DNA from: Pseudomonas sp. WS 5079
GTDB lineage: Bacteria; Pseudomonadota; Gammaproteobacteria; Pseudomonadales; Pseudomonadaceae
DNA: 64,000 nucleotides
Assembly (NCBI RefSeq): GCF_012985465.1
Contig: NZ_JAAQWN010000003.1
Location: 434,001 to 498,000, forward strand
Reading direction: 5' to 3'
Below the pieces are notes generated by a model, which was not told the origin of the DNA, ran no database searches, and worked only from the letters and a program-made list of their open reading frames with translations. Positions within the stretch are counted from its first letter, which is position 1, and each line of letters opens with the position of its first letter. Below are positions 8,984-20,772 of the stretch, one piece after another. Both the position numbers and the translations under genes were made by a program.

Positions 8984-10378
8984 ATGAACGATATCTCCGC
9001 TCCTGAGCAATACGATCTGCAAACCGCTGCCCTGAAGGTGCCGCCGCATTCCATCGAGGCCGAACAGGCCGTGCTCGGTGGCTTGATGCTGGACAACAAC
9101 GCCTGGGAACGCGTGCTCGATCAAGTCTCGGACGGTGATTTCTATCGCCATGACCACCGCCTGATTTTCCGCGCCATCGCCAAACTGGCCGACCTTAACT
9201 CCCCCATCGATGTCGTGACCCTTGCCGAGCAATTGGACAAGGAAGGTCAGACCTCGCAGGTGGGCGGCCTCGGTTACCTGGGCGAATTGGCGAAAAACAC
9301 GCCATCTGTCGCCAACATCAAGGCCTACGCGCAGATCGTCCGCGCACGGGCCACCTTGCGACAGCTGATTGGCATCGCCACGGAAATCGCCGACAGCGCC
9401 TTCAACCCCGAAGGCCGCACGGCAGAAGAAATCCTTGATGAAGCCGAACGGCAGATCTTCCAGATCGCCGAAGCGCGGCCCAAGACCGGCGGCCCGGTCA
9501 GCGTCAACGACCTGTTGACCAAGGCCATCGACCGCATCGACACGCTGTTTAACACCGACAATGCCATCACCGGCCTGTCCACTGGCTACACCGACCTCGA
9601 CGGCATGACCAGCGGCCTGCAACCGGCTGACTTGATCATCGTCGCCGGTCGTCCGTCCATGGGTAAGACCACGTTTGCCATGAACCTGGTGGAGAACGCG
9701 GTACTGCGCAGCGAGAAGGCCGTACTGGTGTACTCCCTGGAGATGCCAGGTGAATCGCTGATCATGCGGATGCTCTCGTCCCTGGGCCGCATCGACCAGA
9801 CCAAGGTGCGTGCCGGTCGCCTCGAAGACGACGATTGGCCGCGCCTGACCTCGGCGGTCAACCTGCTCAACGACCGTAAGCTGTTCATCGACGACACCGC
9901 GGGCATCAGCCCGTCGGAAATGCGCGCACGCACCCGGCGCCTGGTGCGTGAGCACGGCGATGTCGGCCTGATCATGATCGACTACCTGCAATTGATGCAG
10001 ATCCCTGGTTCCGGCGGCGACAACCGGACCAACGAGATTTCCGAAATCTCGCGCTCCCTCAAGGCCCTGGCCAAGGAGTTCAACTGCCCGGTGGTTGCGC
10101 TCTCGCAGCTCAACCGCTCCCTGGAGCAGCGGCCGAACAAACGCCCGATCAACTCCGACTTGCGTGAATCCGGAGCGATCGAGCAGGATGCCGACGTGAT
10201 CATGTTCGTGTACCGGGACGAGGTTTATCACCCGGAGACCGAACACAAAGGCATCGCCGAGATCATTATCGGTAAGCAGCGGAACGGGCCGATCGGCACC
10301 ACGCGCCTGGCGTTTATCGGTAAATACACACGTTTCGAAAACCTCGCGCCGGGCAGCTACAACTTCGAGGACGAGTAA
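8984..10378 (+). CDS. dnaB: Replicative DNA helicase DnaB
   Basis: Hexameric 5'-3' helicase that unwinds DNA at the replication fork and recruits DnaG primase. 464 residues from the ATG at 8984 ([20 protein letters not shown]); a GTG two codons upstream (8978) is in frame, but the ATG gives the N-terminus I recall for Pseudomonas DnaB. The N-terminal helical domain spans about 20-120. The RecA-like domain carries Walker [12 protein letters not shown] (about 223-233), Walker [11 protein letters not shown] (about 329-338), and the [20 protein letters not shown] block with the arginine finger region. No intein is present. Neither start has a good Shine-Dalgarno sequence. Confidence 0.97.
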   Translation: MNDISAPEQYDLQTAALKVPPHSIEAEQAVLGGLMLDNNAWERVLDQVSDGDFYRHDHRLIFRAIAKLADLNSPIDVVTLAEQLDKEGQTSQVGGLGYLGELAKNTPSVANIKAYAQIVRARATLRQLIGIATEIADSAFNPEGRTAEEILDEAERQIFQIAEARPKTGGPVSVNDLLTKAIDRIDTLFNTDNAITGLSTGYTDLDGMTSGLQPADLIIVAGRPSMGKTTFAMNLVENAVLRSEKAVLVYSLEMPGESLIMRMLSSLGRIDQTKVRAGRLEDDDWPRLTSAVNLLNDRKLFIDDTAGISPSEMRARTRRLVREHGDVGLIMIDYLQLMQIPGSGGDNRTNEISEISRSLKALAKEFNCPVVALSQLNRSLEQRPNKRPINSDLRESGAIEQDADVIMFVYRDEVYHPETEHKGIAEIIIGKQRNGPIGTTRLAFIGKYTRFENLAPGSYNFEDE

Positions 10379-10390
10379 AAGACGGTCTCG

Positions 10391-10419
10391 CCAATTCCGA
10401 CTGCAAAGGTCGGAATTGG
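10391..10419 (+). terminator. Hairpin at the end of dnaB
   Basis: Perfect 11-bp inverted repeat CCAATTCCGAC / GTCGGAATTGG with a 7-base loop, 13 bp after the dnaB stop. It has only a weak A/T-rich tail (TCAAAATTTG), so it may attenuate or stabilise the 3' end rather than terminate fully. Confidence 0.6.
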
Positions 10420-10429
10420 TCAAAATTTG

Positions 10430-10438
10430 TGCTATATT
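10430..10438 (+). promoter_or_regulatory. Extended -10 promoter for the YgiQ gene
   Basis: TGC-TATATT, an extended -10 (TGn + TATATT), with no good -35. It lies about 40 bp before the ATG at 10478 and overlaps the first codons of any longer N-terminus, which supports the downstream start. Confidence 0.5.
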
Positions 10439-10477
10439 CCGCGCCCGCGATTTTTCATCTCAACACCGGTCACCGTC

Positions 10478-12781
<2,304 letters not shown>

Positions 12782-12795
12782 TCACCGCCTGAAAT

Positions 12796-12829
12796 GCAAA
12801 ACGCCAGCCTCCGTGCTGGCGTTTTGCTT
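12796..12829 (+). terminator. Rho-independent terminator after the YgiQ gene
   Basis: 13-bp perfect stem GCAAAACGCCAGC / GCTGGCGTTTTGC with a CTCCGT loop, A-tract before and T-tract within the stem, so probably bidirectional. Confidence 0.9.
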
Positions 12830-12883
12830 TGCCGCGGGTGGGAAACCTGCTTGTTAAGGTGGCGCCCGTCAAGCCGTCAAGCC

Positions 12884-12963
12884 GTCATCGCAGGCAAGCC
12901 AGCTCCCACATCTGATCAGGTTCACAATTTAAAATTGTGGGGGCTGGCTTGCCTGCGATGACG
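12884..12963 (+). repeat. REP-type palindromic repeat pair
   Basis: TCATCGCAGGCAAGCCAGCT and its inverted partner GGCTGGCTTGCCTGCGATGA flank a short centre with CACAATTT/AAATTGTG. Intergenic, between the YgiQ terminator and the next operon's promoter region. Confidence 0.85.
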
Positions 12964-13156
12964 CCAGACCAGCCACCCTCGACCTCGAGAGAGAAAACCA
13001 GCTCAACATCAAGCACCAGCGCCACATACTCCATGCGCCAAGCCGTCATCGCCGCGCGCAAAACGCGCTGATTGGGTAGATTCACCACTGCGCCCCGCGC
13101 TTGCGCCACAAATATGTGCAACCCTCGCACCACGGCGGTCACTCTCGCGCCGTTTT

Positions 13157-13172
13157 GGTGCTGTACTGCACC
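13157..13172. promoter_or_regulatory. Palindrome GGTGC-N6-GCACC upstream of the transglutaminase operon
   Basis: 16-bp inverted repeat about 35 bp upstream of the sigma-54-like element. The half-site order is opposite to the usual NtrC site (GCAC...GTGC), so I do not name a regulator. Confidence 0.35.
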
Positions 13173-13205
13173 GGGTCCCTCGATAAAGCGCAATGACCGC
13201 CGCAC

Positions 13206-13221
13206 TGGCATAAGTCTTGCG
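13206..13221 (+). promoter_or_regulatory. Candidate sigma-54 promoter of the transglutaminase/ATP-grasp operon
   Basis: TGGCATAAGTCTTGCG fits the -24/-12 pattern TGGCAY-R-N4-TTGCW with the exact 16-bp geometry; only the last base deviates. A start site near 13233 would give a leader of about 25 nt to the GTG start at 13259. Called from sequence pattern only. Confidence 0.55.
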
Positions 13222-13258
13222 CGCTTTGTTTCCATGCCCTGGCTCGCAGGAGGCCGCC

Positions 13259-16200
13259 GTGTCGATTCATGTCGCGTTGCACCACGTTACGCATTACCGC
13301 TACGACCGCGCTGTGGAGCTTGGCCCGCAGATTGTACGCCTGCGCCCGGCAGCCCATAGCCGCACGCGGATCCTGTCCTACGCGCTGAAGGTGCTGCCCG
13401 AGCAGCATTTCATCAATTGGCAGCAAGATCCCCAGGGCAATTACCTGGCGCGCCTGGTGTTCCCGGAAAAGACTGACGAGCTGCGCATCGAGGTCGATCT
13501 GGTGGCCGAGATGGCGGTGTTCAATCCGTTCGACTTTTTCCTTGAGCCCTACGCCGAACACATCCCCTTCAGCTACGCCGCCGATGAGCAGCGCGAGCTG
13601 GCACCGTATCTGGAAACCCTGCCGCTGACCCCCAAGTTTGCCGCGTACTTGGCCGGTATCGACCGCACGCCGCTGCCGGCCGTGGATTTCCTGGTCGGCC
13701 TCAACCAGCGCCTGGCCGCCGATATCGGCTACCTGATCCGCATGGAGCCTGGCGTACAAACCCCCGAATTCACCCTGGAAAACGCCTCCGGCTCCTGCCG
13801 TGACTCGGCCTGGCTGCTGGTGCAATTGCTGCGCAACCTGGGCTTGGCGGCACGGTTTGTCTCCGGCTACCTGATCCAGTTGACCGCCGACGTCAAGGCC
13901 CTCGACGGGCCCTCCGGTACCGAGGTGGACTTCACCGACCTGCATGCCTGGTGCGAGGTGTACTTGCCCGGTGCCGGCTGGATCGGCCTGGATGCCACCT
14001 CCGGCCTGTTCGCTGGTGAAGGGCATATCCCGTTGGCGTGTAGTCCTGATCCATCGTCTGCCGCCCCGATCAGTGGGCTGGTGGAACCGTGCGAGTGCGA
14101 ATTTACCCACGAAATGTCGGTAGAGCGCATCTGGGAAGCGCCGCGCGTCACCAAGCCCTACACTGAAGAGCAATGGCTGGCGATCCAGGCCCTCGGGCGG
14201 CAGATCGATGGCGACCTGCTCAGGGACGATGTGCGCCTGACCATGGGCGGCGAACCGACCTTTGTTTCCATCGACGACCCCGACGGCGCCGAGTGGAACA
14301 CCGCCGCCCTCGGCCCGGACAAGCGCCGGCTGTCTGCCGAGCTGTTCCAGCGCATGCGCAAGCACTACGCGCCCAAGGGCCTGGTGCACTTCGGCCAGGG
14401 CAAGTGGTACCCCGGCGAGCAACTGCCGCGCTGGTCGCTCAATTGCCATTGGCGTCGGGACGGCGTGCCGGTCTGGCACAACGACGCGTTGATTGCCGAC
14501 GAGCAGCAGGACTACGGTGCGGATGACGTGATGGCAGGGCGCTTCCTGGCGAGCATTGCCGAGCGCCTGAAGCTCCCCGCACGCTTTGTATTCCCGGCCT
14601 TCGAGGACAATTTTTACTACCTGTGGCGCGAAGGAGCCTTGCCGCAGAACGTCAGCCCCCAGGATTCGCGCCTGGACGATGAGCTGGAGCGCGAACGCCT
14701 GCGCAAGGTGTTCAGCCAGGGCCTGGATAAAGTCATCGGCCACGTACTGCCCCTGGCGCGCACGGCGGCCAACGACCGCTGGCAGAGTGGCCGTTGGTAC
14801 CTGCGCGACACCCACTGCCGGCTGGTGCCGGGTGATTCGCCACTGGGCTATCGCCTGCCCCTGGCCTCTCAGCCCTGGGTGACGGTGGCAGATTACCCCT
14901 TTGTGCATCCGACCGATCCCAATCAGGATCTGCCGGCGCTGGCCATCACCACGCCAGGCCCTGGCGAGCCTGCGCCCAGCGATGAGCGTGTGCCCAAGAT
15001 CGACGAGTCTGCCGACTGGCTGACCCGTACCGCCTTGTGCGCCGAAGCGCGGGGAGGGCGGCTCTACCTGTTCATGCCGCCCCTGGAGCGGGTCGAGGAT
15101 TACCTGGAGTTGGTGAGCGCCATCGAGGCCACCGCCCAGGAACTGCATTGCCCGGTGCTGCTGGAAGGTTACGAGCCGCCGAGTGACCCACGCCTGAGCA
15201 ACTTCCGTGTGACGCCAGACCCTGGCGTGATCGAAGTCAACGTGCAGCCGTCCGCCACCTGGGACGAACTGGTGGAGCGCACCGAGTTCCTCTATGAAGA
15301 GGCCCGGCAAACCCGCCTGACCACCGAAAAATTCATGATCGACGGGCGCCACACCGGCACCGGCGGCGGTAACCACTTTGTGCTGGGTGGGGCCACGCCC
15401 AAGGATTCGCCGTTCCTGCGCCGCCCGGACCTGTTACGCAGCCTGATCAGCTACTGGCATAACCACCCCTCGTTGTCGTACCTGTTTTCCGGGCTGTTTA
15501 TCGGCCCGACCTCCCAGGCACCACGGGTGGATGAGGCGCGCAACGACGCGCTGTATGAACTGGAAATCGCCTTCGCGCAAATGCCCGCGCCAGGCGAGGA
15601 ATGCCCGCCGTGGCGGGTGGACCGCTTGCTGCGCAACCTGTTGATCGACGTCACCGGCAATACCCACCGCGCCGAATTCTGCATCGACAAGCTCTACTCG
15701 CCGGATGGCGCCACCGGGCGCCTGGGCCTGCTGGAGTTGCGCGCTTTTGAAATGCCGCCCCATGCGCGCATGAGCCTGACCCAACAGTTGCTGCTGCGCG
15801 CCCTGGTGGCGCGCTTCTGGCGTGAACCCTACGCGCCGCCGAAGCTGGCGCGCTGGGGCACGGAGCTGCACGATCGCTTCCTGCTGCCGCACTTTATCGA
15901 GCAGGACTTTGCCGACGTGATTGTCGAGCTCAACGCCGCCGGTTATCCGCTGCGCGCCGAGTGGTTCGCGGCACACCTGGAGTTTCGCTTTCCCAAGGTC
16001 GGCGACTATGCCGTCAGCGGTATCGAGCTGGAACTGCGCCAGGCCCTGGAGCCCTGGCATGTACTGGGCGAAGAGGGCGCGGCGGGCGGTACGGTGCGCT
16101 ATGTGGATTCATCCCTTGAGCGCTTGCAGGTAAAACTCAGCGGCCTGGCGCCGCAGCGCTATGTGCTGACCTGCAACGGGGTGGCCGTGCCACTGCATGC

Positions 16201-16543
16201 TACCGGCCGGGTCGGCGAGTACGTTGCGGGCGTGCGTTATCGCGCCTGGCAACCGGCCAATTGCCTGCAGCCGACCATCGCCGTGCATGCGCCGTTGGTA
16301 TTCGACTTGCTGGATACCTGGATGCAACGCTCCCTGGGTGGTTGCCAATACCACGTGGCCCATCCGGGCGGGCGCAATTACGACAGCTTGCCGGTGAATG
16401 CCAACGAAGCGGAAAGCCGACGCATGGCGCGGTTCTTCCGTTTGGGCCACAGCCCGGGGAAATTGCCGGTGCCGACGGTGGTGATCAACGATGAACTGCC
16501 AATGACCCTGGATCTGCGGCGCTTCGCCAATAAAAATGACTAA
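13259..16543 (+). CDS. Large transglutaminase-like protein with DUF2126 domain
   Basis: Predicted cytoplasmic protein of 1094 residues combining an N-terminal transglutaminase-like cysteine-protease fold with a large DUF2126 region. The transglutaminase N-terminal domain starts [16 protein letters not shown]; the catalytic core has [19 protein letters not shown] (Cys, about residue 180), [15 protein letters not shown] (His, about 225) and GLDATSGLF (Asp). DUF2126 follows from about 290 ([20 protein letters not shown]) to the end. I chose the GTG at 13259 because AGGAGG lies 6 bp before it; an upstream TTG at 13217 would lie inside the putative promoter. The family always sits with the ATP-grasp/alpha-E genes found next; Iyer, Aravind and colleagues proposed such clusters make or cut small peptides. 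The actual substrate is unknown. Confidence 0.9.
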   Translation: MSIHVALHHVTHYRYDRAVELGPQIVRLRPAAHSRTRILSYALKVLPEQHFINWQQDPQGNYLARLVFPEKTDELRIEVDLVAEMAVFNPFDFFLEPYAEHIPFSYAADEQRELAPYLETLPLTPKFAAYLAGIDRTPLPAVDFLVGLNQRLAADIGYLIRMEPGVQTPEFTLENASGSCRDSAWLLVQLLRNLGLAARFVSGYLIQLTADVKALDGPSGTEVDFTDLHAWCEVYLPGAGWIGLDATSGLFAGEGHIPLACSPDPSSAAPISGLVEPCECEFTHEMSVERIWEAPRVTKPYTEEQWLAIQALGRQIDGDLLRDDVRLTMGGEPTFVSIDDPDGAEWNTAALGPDKRRLSAELFQRMRKHYAPKGLVHFGQGKWYPGEQLPRWSLNCHWRRDGVPVWHNDALIADEQQDYGADDVMAGRFLASIAERLKLPARFVFPAFEDNFYYLWREGALPQNVSPQDSRLDDELERERLRKVFSQGLDKVIGHVLPLARTAANDRWQSGRWYLRDTHCRLVPGDSPLGYRLPLASQPWVTVADYPFVHPTDPNQDLPALAITTPGPGEPAPSDERVPKIDESADWLTRTALCAEARGGRLYLFMPPLERVEDYLELVSAIEATAQELHCPVLLEGYEPPSDPRLSNFRVTPDPGVIEVNVQPSATWDELVERTEFLYEEARQTRLTTEKFMIDGRHTGTGGGNHFVLGGATPKDSPFLRRPDLLRSLISYWHNHPSLSYLFSGLFIGPTSQAPRVDEARNDALYELEIAFAQMPAPGEECPPWRVDRLLRNLLIDVTGNTHRAEFCIDKLYSPDGATGRLGLLELRAFEMPPHARMSLTQQLLLRALVARFWREPYAPPKLARWGTELHDRFLLPHFIEQDFADVIVELNAAGYPLRAEWFAAHLEFRFPKVGDYAVSGIELELRQALEPWHVLGEEGAAGGTVRYVDSSLERLQVKLSGLAPQRYVLTCNGVAVPLHATGRVGEYVAGVRYRAWQPANCLQPTIAVHAPLVFDLLDTWMQRSLGGCQYHVAHPGGRNYDSLPVNANEAESRRMARFFRLGHSPGKLPVPTVVINDELPMTLDLRRFANKND

Positions 16544-16560
16544 ACACAACTCCACCTATA

Positions 16561-16670
16561 GGAGCGGGCTTATGTGGGAGCGGGCTTGCCCGCGATGACG
16601 GAATATCAGCCAGTACATGCATTGGCCGACCCACCGCTATCGCGAGCAAACCCGCTCCCACGCAAGCCCA
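16561..16670 (+). repeat. REP-type palindromic repeat pair within an operon
   Basis: GTGGGAGCGGGCTTGCCCGC and the inverted GCGAGCAAACCCGCTCCCAC, 194 bp gap between two genes that otherwise form one operon. It could stabilise the upstream message. Confidence 0.85.
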
Positions 16671-16737
16671 GTTTCCACAGAGGATTTGCAATGTTTGTTG
16701 GGTTAATCTGAGCCCCCTTGCCCCTGCCGAGCGTTCC

Positions 16738-19224
16738 ATGTCCGACTTGCTCGACCGTTACCCGCTGACTGCGGGCACCTATCACGAACTGCTGGATGAC
16801 AGCGGCGCCGTGCGCGCCCATTGGCAGCGCCTGCTCGACCATCTGCAACGCAGCACCCCGGCGCAGTTGGCCCAGCGCCAGGCGTTGTTGACGCGGCAGA
16901 TCCAGGAAAACGGCGTGACCTACAACGTCTATGCCGACCCCAAGGGCGCCGATCGCCCATGGGAACTGGACCTGCTGCCCCACGTATTGGCGGCGGATGA
17001 GTGGGCGCATTTGGCGGCAGGCATTGCCCAACGCGCGTGCTTGCTCAATGCGGTGCTGGCCGACCTGTACGGCCCGCAACGCCTGATTGCCGAAGGCTTG
17101 CTGCCGGCAGAGCTGGTGTTTGGGCATAACAACTTCCTGTGGCCTTGCCAGGGCATCCAGCCGCCCGATGGGGTGTTCCTGCACCTGTACGCGGTGGACC
17201 TGGCGCGCACCCCGGATGGCCGCTGGTGGGTCACGGCGGACCGTACCCAGGCGCCGTCCGGTGCCGGCTACGCCCTGGAAAACCGCACCATCGTTTCCCG
17301 CGCATTCCCGGATTTGTATCGCGACTTGCAGGTGCAGCACCTCACCGGGTTCTTCCGCACCCTGCAGGAAACCCTGGCCCGCCAGGCCCCCGGCGATGAC
17401 CAGCCGCCGCTGATCGTGCTGCTGACCCCGGGGCGCTTCAATGAAAGCTATTTCGAACACCTGTACCTGGCCCGCCAGCTTGGCTACCCCCTGGTAGAAG
17501 GCGGCGACCTGACCGTGCGCGACAGCACCGTGTACCTGAAAACCCTCAGCGGCCTGCGCCGCGTGCACGCGATCATGCGGCGGCTGGACGATGATTTTTG
17601 CGACCCCCTGGAGCTGCGCACCGACTCGGCCCTGGGCGTGCCCGGCCTGCTGGACGCGGTGCGCCAGGGCAATGTGCTGGTGGCCAATGCCCTGGGCGCC
17701 GGCGTGCTGGAGTCCCCTGGGCTGCTGGGTTTCCTGCCGAAGATCAATCAGTTTCTGTTTGGCGAAGAACTGATCCTGCCGTCCATCGCCACCTGGTGGT
17801 GCGGCGAAGCGCCGGTGCTGGCCGAAGCCCTGGAAAAACTGCCGGAGCTGCTGATCAAGCCAGCATTTCCCTCGCAGAGTTTTGCCCCGGTATTTGGCCG
17901 CGACTTGAATGCCGAACAACGCCAGGCCCTGGCCGAACGCATGCAGGCGCGCCCATACGCCTACGTGGCCCAGGAGCTGGCGCAGCTGTCTCAGGCGCCG
18001 GTCTGGCACACCGTGGATGACCATTTGCAACATCGCGCCATCGGCATGCGTGTGTACGCGGTGGCCGGTGAGGATGGCTATCGGGTGCTGCCGGGTGGCC
18101 TGACCCGCGTGGCGGCCCATGCGGACGCCGAAGTGGTGTCGATGCAGCGTGGCGGGGCGAGCAAGGACACCTGGGTGCTGGGCGAGCGTGCCCCCGGCGG
18201 CGAACAATGGCGCGCGCAGAGGGTGATCGGCACCCATGACCTGGTGCGCCGCGATCCGTACCTGCCGTCGCGCGTGGTAGAAAACCTGTTCTGGTTCGGC
18301 CGCTACTGCGAGCGCTGCGATGACAGCGCGCGCTGGCTGCGCATCGTCCTCGCCCGCTATGTCGATGGTGACGACCCGTTGGCCTTGCAGGCCGCCGTGG
18401 AACTCGGCGAAAGCCTGCGCCTGCTGCCGGAGGAGGGCGAGTTGCCCGAGCGCCTGCTACAGGCCCTGCTCGGTGATGACTGGCCGTCGAGCCTGCGTGC
18501 CAACCTGCAGCGCTTGCAGTGGGCGGCGTCCCAGGTGCGCGGCAAGCTGTCCCGAGAGAACTGGCAGGCTCTGGTGGAGCTGCAGCGCGAAGCCCTGGAG
18601 CTGGAGCGCGAAGCGCCGGACTTTGGCCAGTTGCTGGACTTCCTCAACCGCCTGGTGATGTCCCTGGCGGCGCTGTCCGGCTTTGCCCTCGACGACATGA
18701 CCCGCGACGAAGGCTGGCGCTTTTTGATGATGGGTCGGCGCATCGAGCGCCTGCAATTTCTCAGCAGCAGCCTCGCGGCCTTCCTGCGCGGGGTGGCGGT
18801 GTTCGACCAGGCCGGGCTGGAGTGGTTGCTGGAGCTGGGCAACAGCAGCATCACCTACCGTTCGCGCTACCTGGCGGTGCCGCAATTGATTCCGGTGCTG
18901 GACCTGTTGTTGCTGGATGAACAGAACCCCCATGCGGTGCTGTTCCAGCTCAAGCTGGTGAGCCGCACCTTGCGTCGGCTCAACGATGACTTCGGCGTGC
19001 CCCGCGAGGCCGGACTGGCGCCGCTGGTAGAGCGCCTGGCGCGCTTTGACCTGGGCTGCCTGGAGAACCCGCTGTTTGGTGATGCCAGCGTGCGCGGGGC
19101 CCTCGATGGCCTGGCGGACCTGCTGCAGGCGGTCGCCGATGAAAGCGGGCAGGTCTCCGATCGCCTGGCCCTGCGCCATTTTGCCCATGTAGATGATGTC
19201 AGCCAGCAAACGGTGTCTGTGTGA
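16738..19224 (+). CDS. Circularly permuted ATP-grasp / alpha-E fusion protein
   Basis: 828-residue fusion of two proteins that are often separate. Residues about 1-480 are the circularly permuted ATP-grasp type 2 domain (DUF404/DUF407): GVTYNVYADPKGADRPWELD near 59, FGHNNFLWPCQGI, then the ATP-site motifs LLTPGRFNESYFEH and VRDSTVYLKTLSG. Residues about 500-815 are the alpha-E helical domain (DUF403), starting LPSRVVENLFWFGRYCERCD and rich in Leu/Glu/Arg helices. ATP-grasp enzymes join a carboxylate to an amine using ATP, so a peptide or amide ligase is likely, but substrate is unknown. The stop overlaps the start of the next transglutaminase gene (TGATG), implying coupling. Confidence 0.9.
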   Translation: MSDLLDRYPLTAGTYHELLDDSGAVRAHWQRLLDHLQRSTPAQLAQRQALLTRQIQENGVTYNVYADPKGADRPWELDLLPHVLAADEWAHLAAGIAQRACLLNAVLADLYGPQRLIAEGLLPAELVFGHNNFLWPCQGIQPPDGVFLHLYAVDLARTPDGRWWVTADRTQAPSGAGYALENRTIVSRAFPDLYRDLQVQHLTGFFRTLQETLARQAPGDDQPPLIVLLTPGRFNESYFEHLYLARQLGYPLVEGGDLTVRDSTVYLKTLSGLRRVHAIMRRLDDDFCDPLELRTDSALGVPGLLDAVRQGNVLVANALGAGVLESPGLLGFLPKINQFLFGEELILPSIATWWCGEAPVLAEALEKLPELLIKPAFPSQSFAPVFGRDLNAEQRQALAERMQARPYAYVAQELAQLSQAPVWHTVDDHLQHRAIGMRVYAVAGEDGYRVLPGGLTRVAAHADAEVVSMQRGGASKDTWVLGERAPGGEQWRAQRVIGTHDLVRRDPYLPSRVVENLFWFGRYCERCDDSARWLRIVLARYVDGDDPLALQAAVELGESLRLLPEEGELPERLLQALLGDDWPSSLRANLQRLQWAASQVRGKLSRENWQALVELQREALELEREAPDFGQLLDFLNRLVMSLAALSGFALDDMTRDEGWRFLMMGRRIERLQFLSSSLAAFLRGVAVFDQAGLEWLLELGNSSITYRSRYLAVPQLIPVLDLLLLDEQNPHAVLFQLKLVSRTLRRLNDDFGVPREAGLAPLVERLARFDLGCLENPLFGDASVRGALDGLADLLQAVADESGQVSDRLALRHFAHVDDVSQQTVSV

Positions 19225-20120
19225 TGAGCGCGCGCTACCAGATTTTCCACGATACCCATTACCACTATGACAGCCCGGTGTCCCTGGCCCAGCAACTGGC
19301 GCACTTATGGCCGCGCCCGTGTGCCTGGCAGCGCTGTACCTCGCGGCAACTGGAGATCAGCCCCGAGCCGACAGCGCGTCGTGATGAGCTGGACGTGTTT
19401 GGCAACCCGATCACCCGGCTGGCGTTCGAGCGGCCCCATGATGAATTGCTGGTCAACGCTGGCTTGACCGTGGAAGTGCTGGCCCGGCCCGTGCTGGACT
19501 TCAGCCAGTCACCGCCCTGGGACCAGACCCGCAACCGCCTGACCTACAGCGGCCAGCCATTGTCGTTGGAGGCCATCGAGGCGTGCCGCTATCGTTTCGA
19601 GTCGCCCTACGTGCACTTGAAGAAAAACTTCGTCGAGTTCTCCCAGAGCTGCTTTGCGCCCGGCCGGCCGCTGTTGCTGGGGGTACAGGCGTTGATGGAG
19701 AAGATTTTTTGCGAGTTCACCTTCGATGCCGAAGCCACCCAGGTGGCCACGCCGCTGGTGGAGGTGCTGGAGCGTCGACGGGGGGTGTGCCAGGATTTTG
19801 CCCACCTGATGCTCGCCTGCCTGCGCTCACGGGGCCTGGCGGCGCGTTATATCAGTGGCTACCTGCTGACCCAGCCGCCGCCCGGCCAGCCACGGCTGAT
19901 CGGCGCCGATGCGTCGCACGCATGGGTGTCGGTGTTTTGCCCGTTGTCGGGCTGGGTGGATTTTGATCCGACCAACAATGTGCAGCCGGCACTGGAACAC
20001 ATCACCCTGGCCTGGGGCCGGGATTTCTCCGATGTCTCGCCGTTGCGCGGGGTGATCCTGGGAGGGGGCAGCCATGACCCGGAAGTGCGGGTGACGGTGA
20101 TGCCATTAGACCCACTGTAA
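19224..20120 (+). CDS. Transglutaminase-family cysteine protease-like protein
   Basis: 298-residue protein with N-terminal bacterial transglutaminase-like domain (MSARYQIFHDTHYHYDSPVS, about 1-80) and a catalytic transglutaminase core: RRGVCQDFAHLMLACLRSRG with the nucleophilic Cys (about residue 190), ASHAWVSVFCPLSGWVDFDP supplying His and Asp. The start is the ATG at 19224 within TGATG, overlapping the ATP-grasp/alpha-E stop; a GTG immediately before is less likely. It is the third member of the operon. The presence of two transglutaminase folds with one ATP-grasp enzyme is the standard composition of this system. Probable role: peptidase or transpeptidase acting on the ligase product. Confidence 0.9.
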   Translation: MSARYQIFHDTHYHYDSPVSLAQQLAHLWPRPCAWQRCTSRQLEISPEPTARRDELDVFGNPITRLAFERPHDELLVNAGLTVEVLARPVLDFSQSPPWDQTRNRLTYSGQPLSLEAIEACRYRFESPYVHLKKNFVEFSQSCFAPGRPLLLGVQALMEKIFCEFTFDAEATQVATPLVEVLERRRGVCQDFAHLMLACLRSRGLAARYISGYLLTQPPPGQPRLIGADASHAWVSVFCPLSGWVDFDPTNNVQPALEHITLAWGRDFSDVSPLRGVILGGGSHDPEVRVTVMPLDPL

Positions 20121-20187
20121 GAGCCGGCTTGCCGGCGACAGTGGTCTACCGGGCGCCGCCATCGCCGGCAAGCCGACTCCTACATAA
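20121..20187 (+). repeat. REP-type palindromic repeat
   Basis: GAGCCGGCTTGCCGGCGA and inverted TCGCCGGCAAGCCGACTC directly after the stop codon of the operon. Confidence 0.8.
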
Positions 20188-20201
20188 GCCTGTGTGGTTA
20201 C

Positions 20202-20390
20202 TCAGGCCTCGGGTGCCTGGTCTTTCGGTGTTTGGGTATCGTCAGCAGCCACTTCACCCTCGGCATCCGGGTTCAGTGCGCCTGCTTCTTCGTCGGCCGC
20301 AGCTTTCTTGCGTTGCAGCTTTTCCTCTTTCTTCTGTTCCTTGGCCAAGTCTCTCTGACGTTTGGCGAAGGAGTAATTAGGTTTTGCCAT
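20202..20390 (-). CDS. Small charged conserved hypothetical protein
   Basis: 62-residue, highly charged protein: a Lys/Arg-rich N-terminal half (MAKPNYSFAKRQRDLAKEQK, then KKEEKLQRKKAAAD) and an acidic, Ala/Asp/Glu-rich C-terminal half ending TPKDQAPEA. No signal peptide and no membrane segment; probably a helical or disordered cytoplasmic protein. AGAGGATC upstream of the ATG at 20390 is a plausible ribosome-binding site. I recall similar short proteins in other Pseudomonas, with no known function. The coding call rests on composition, start signals and a clean frame. Confidence 0.75.
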   Translation of the reverse strand: MAKPNYSFAKRQRDLAKEQKKEEKLQRKKAAADEEAGALNPDAEGEVAADDTQTPKDQAPEA

Positions 20391-20495
20391 GGGCGATCCT
20401 CTGGGGTCGAAGGTGAGGTTGAGCGGCGGGTATTCTGCCTTTAAACGTGCCCCAAGGGTTAATCGGGTTTCAGAATCGCCTCTCTAGGTTAAACG

Positions 20496-20582
20496 TTAGT
20501 CGACATTAACCGTTTCGTAAGTACCGCTGGCGCCACAGGCATAAGCGGCAAGCAGGCTGCATAACAGGCTATTGAGGTGCAT
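20496..20582 (-). CDS. 28-residue hydrophobic small ORF next to azurin
   Basis: Minus-strand ORF of 28 codons, MHLNSLLCSLLAAYACGASG followed by TYETVNVD. A TGGAG sequence lies 8 bases before the ATG. The first 20 residues are hydrophobic with two cysteines, which looks like a short membrane or export segment, but there is no canonical lipobox. It is transcribed divergently from azurin, 190 bp away. It is otherwise an unannotated gap between 20391 and 20772. Too short to prove from sequence alone. Confidence 0.45.
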   Translation of the reverse strand: MHLNSLLCSLLAAYACGASGTYETVNVD

Positions 20583-20689
20583 GGGGCGGACTCCAGGAAA
20601 CAAAGATGAGCCGATCATAGGCCCCGTGCGGCACTTTGGCTGGTTGATTCTGTCGATCAGTCTGATAGCCTAAAGTTGTATACAATTTG

Positions 20690-20703
20690 TTGATTCAGAT
20701 CAT
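20690..20703 (+). promoter_or_regulatory. azu: ANR/FNR-like box upstream of azurin
   Basis: TTGATTCAGATCAT matches the ANR consensus TTGAT-N4-ATCAA except for the final base. It is 70 bp before the azurin ATG, so a start near 20738 would put the box at about -41.5, the activating position. Azurin control by ANR is known in P. aeruginosa. Confidence 0.65.
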
Positions 20704-20772
20704 TGGAACATCTGCCTGCCTCAGGCACCCTTGTCGCATATGCGTTTTCTAAACCCTGCCTTGGAGATTCAC

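Noticed and set aside
13157..13172. NtrC-binding site
   Set aside because: The half-sites are in the reverse order of the usual GCAC-N-GTGC arrangement, so the match is only superficial.
12885..13235. Minus-strand ORF of 116 codons upstream of the transglutaminase operon
   Set aside because: It runs through a REP element and the promoter region, and its residues look like non-coding translation.
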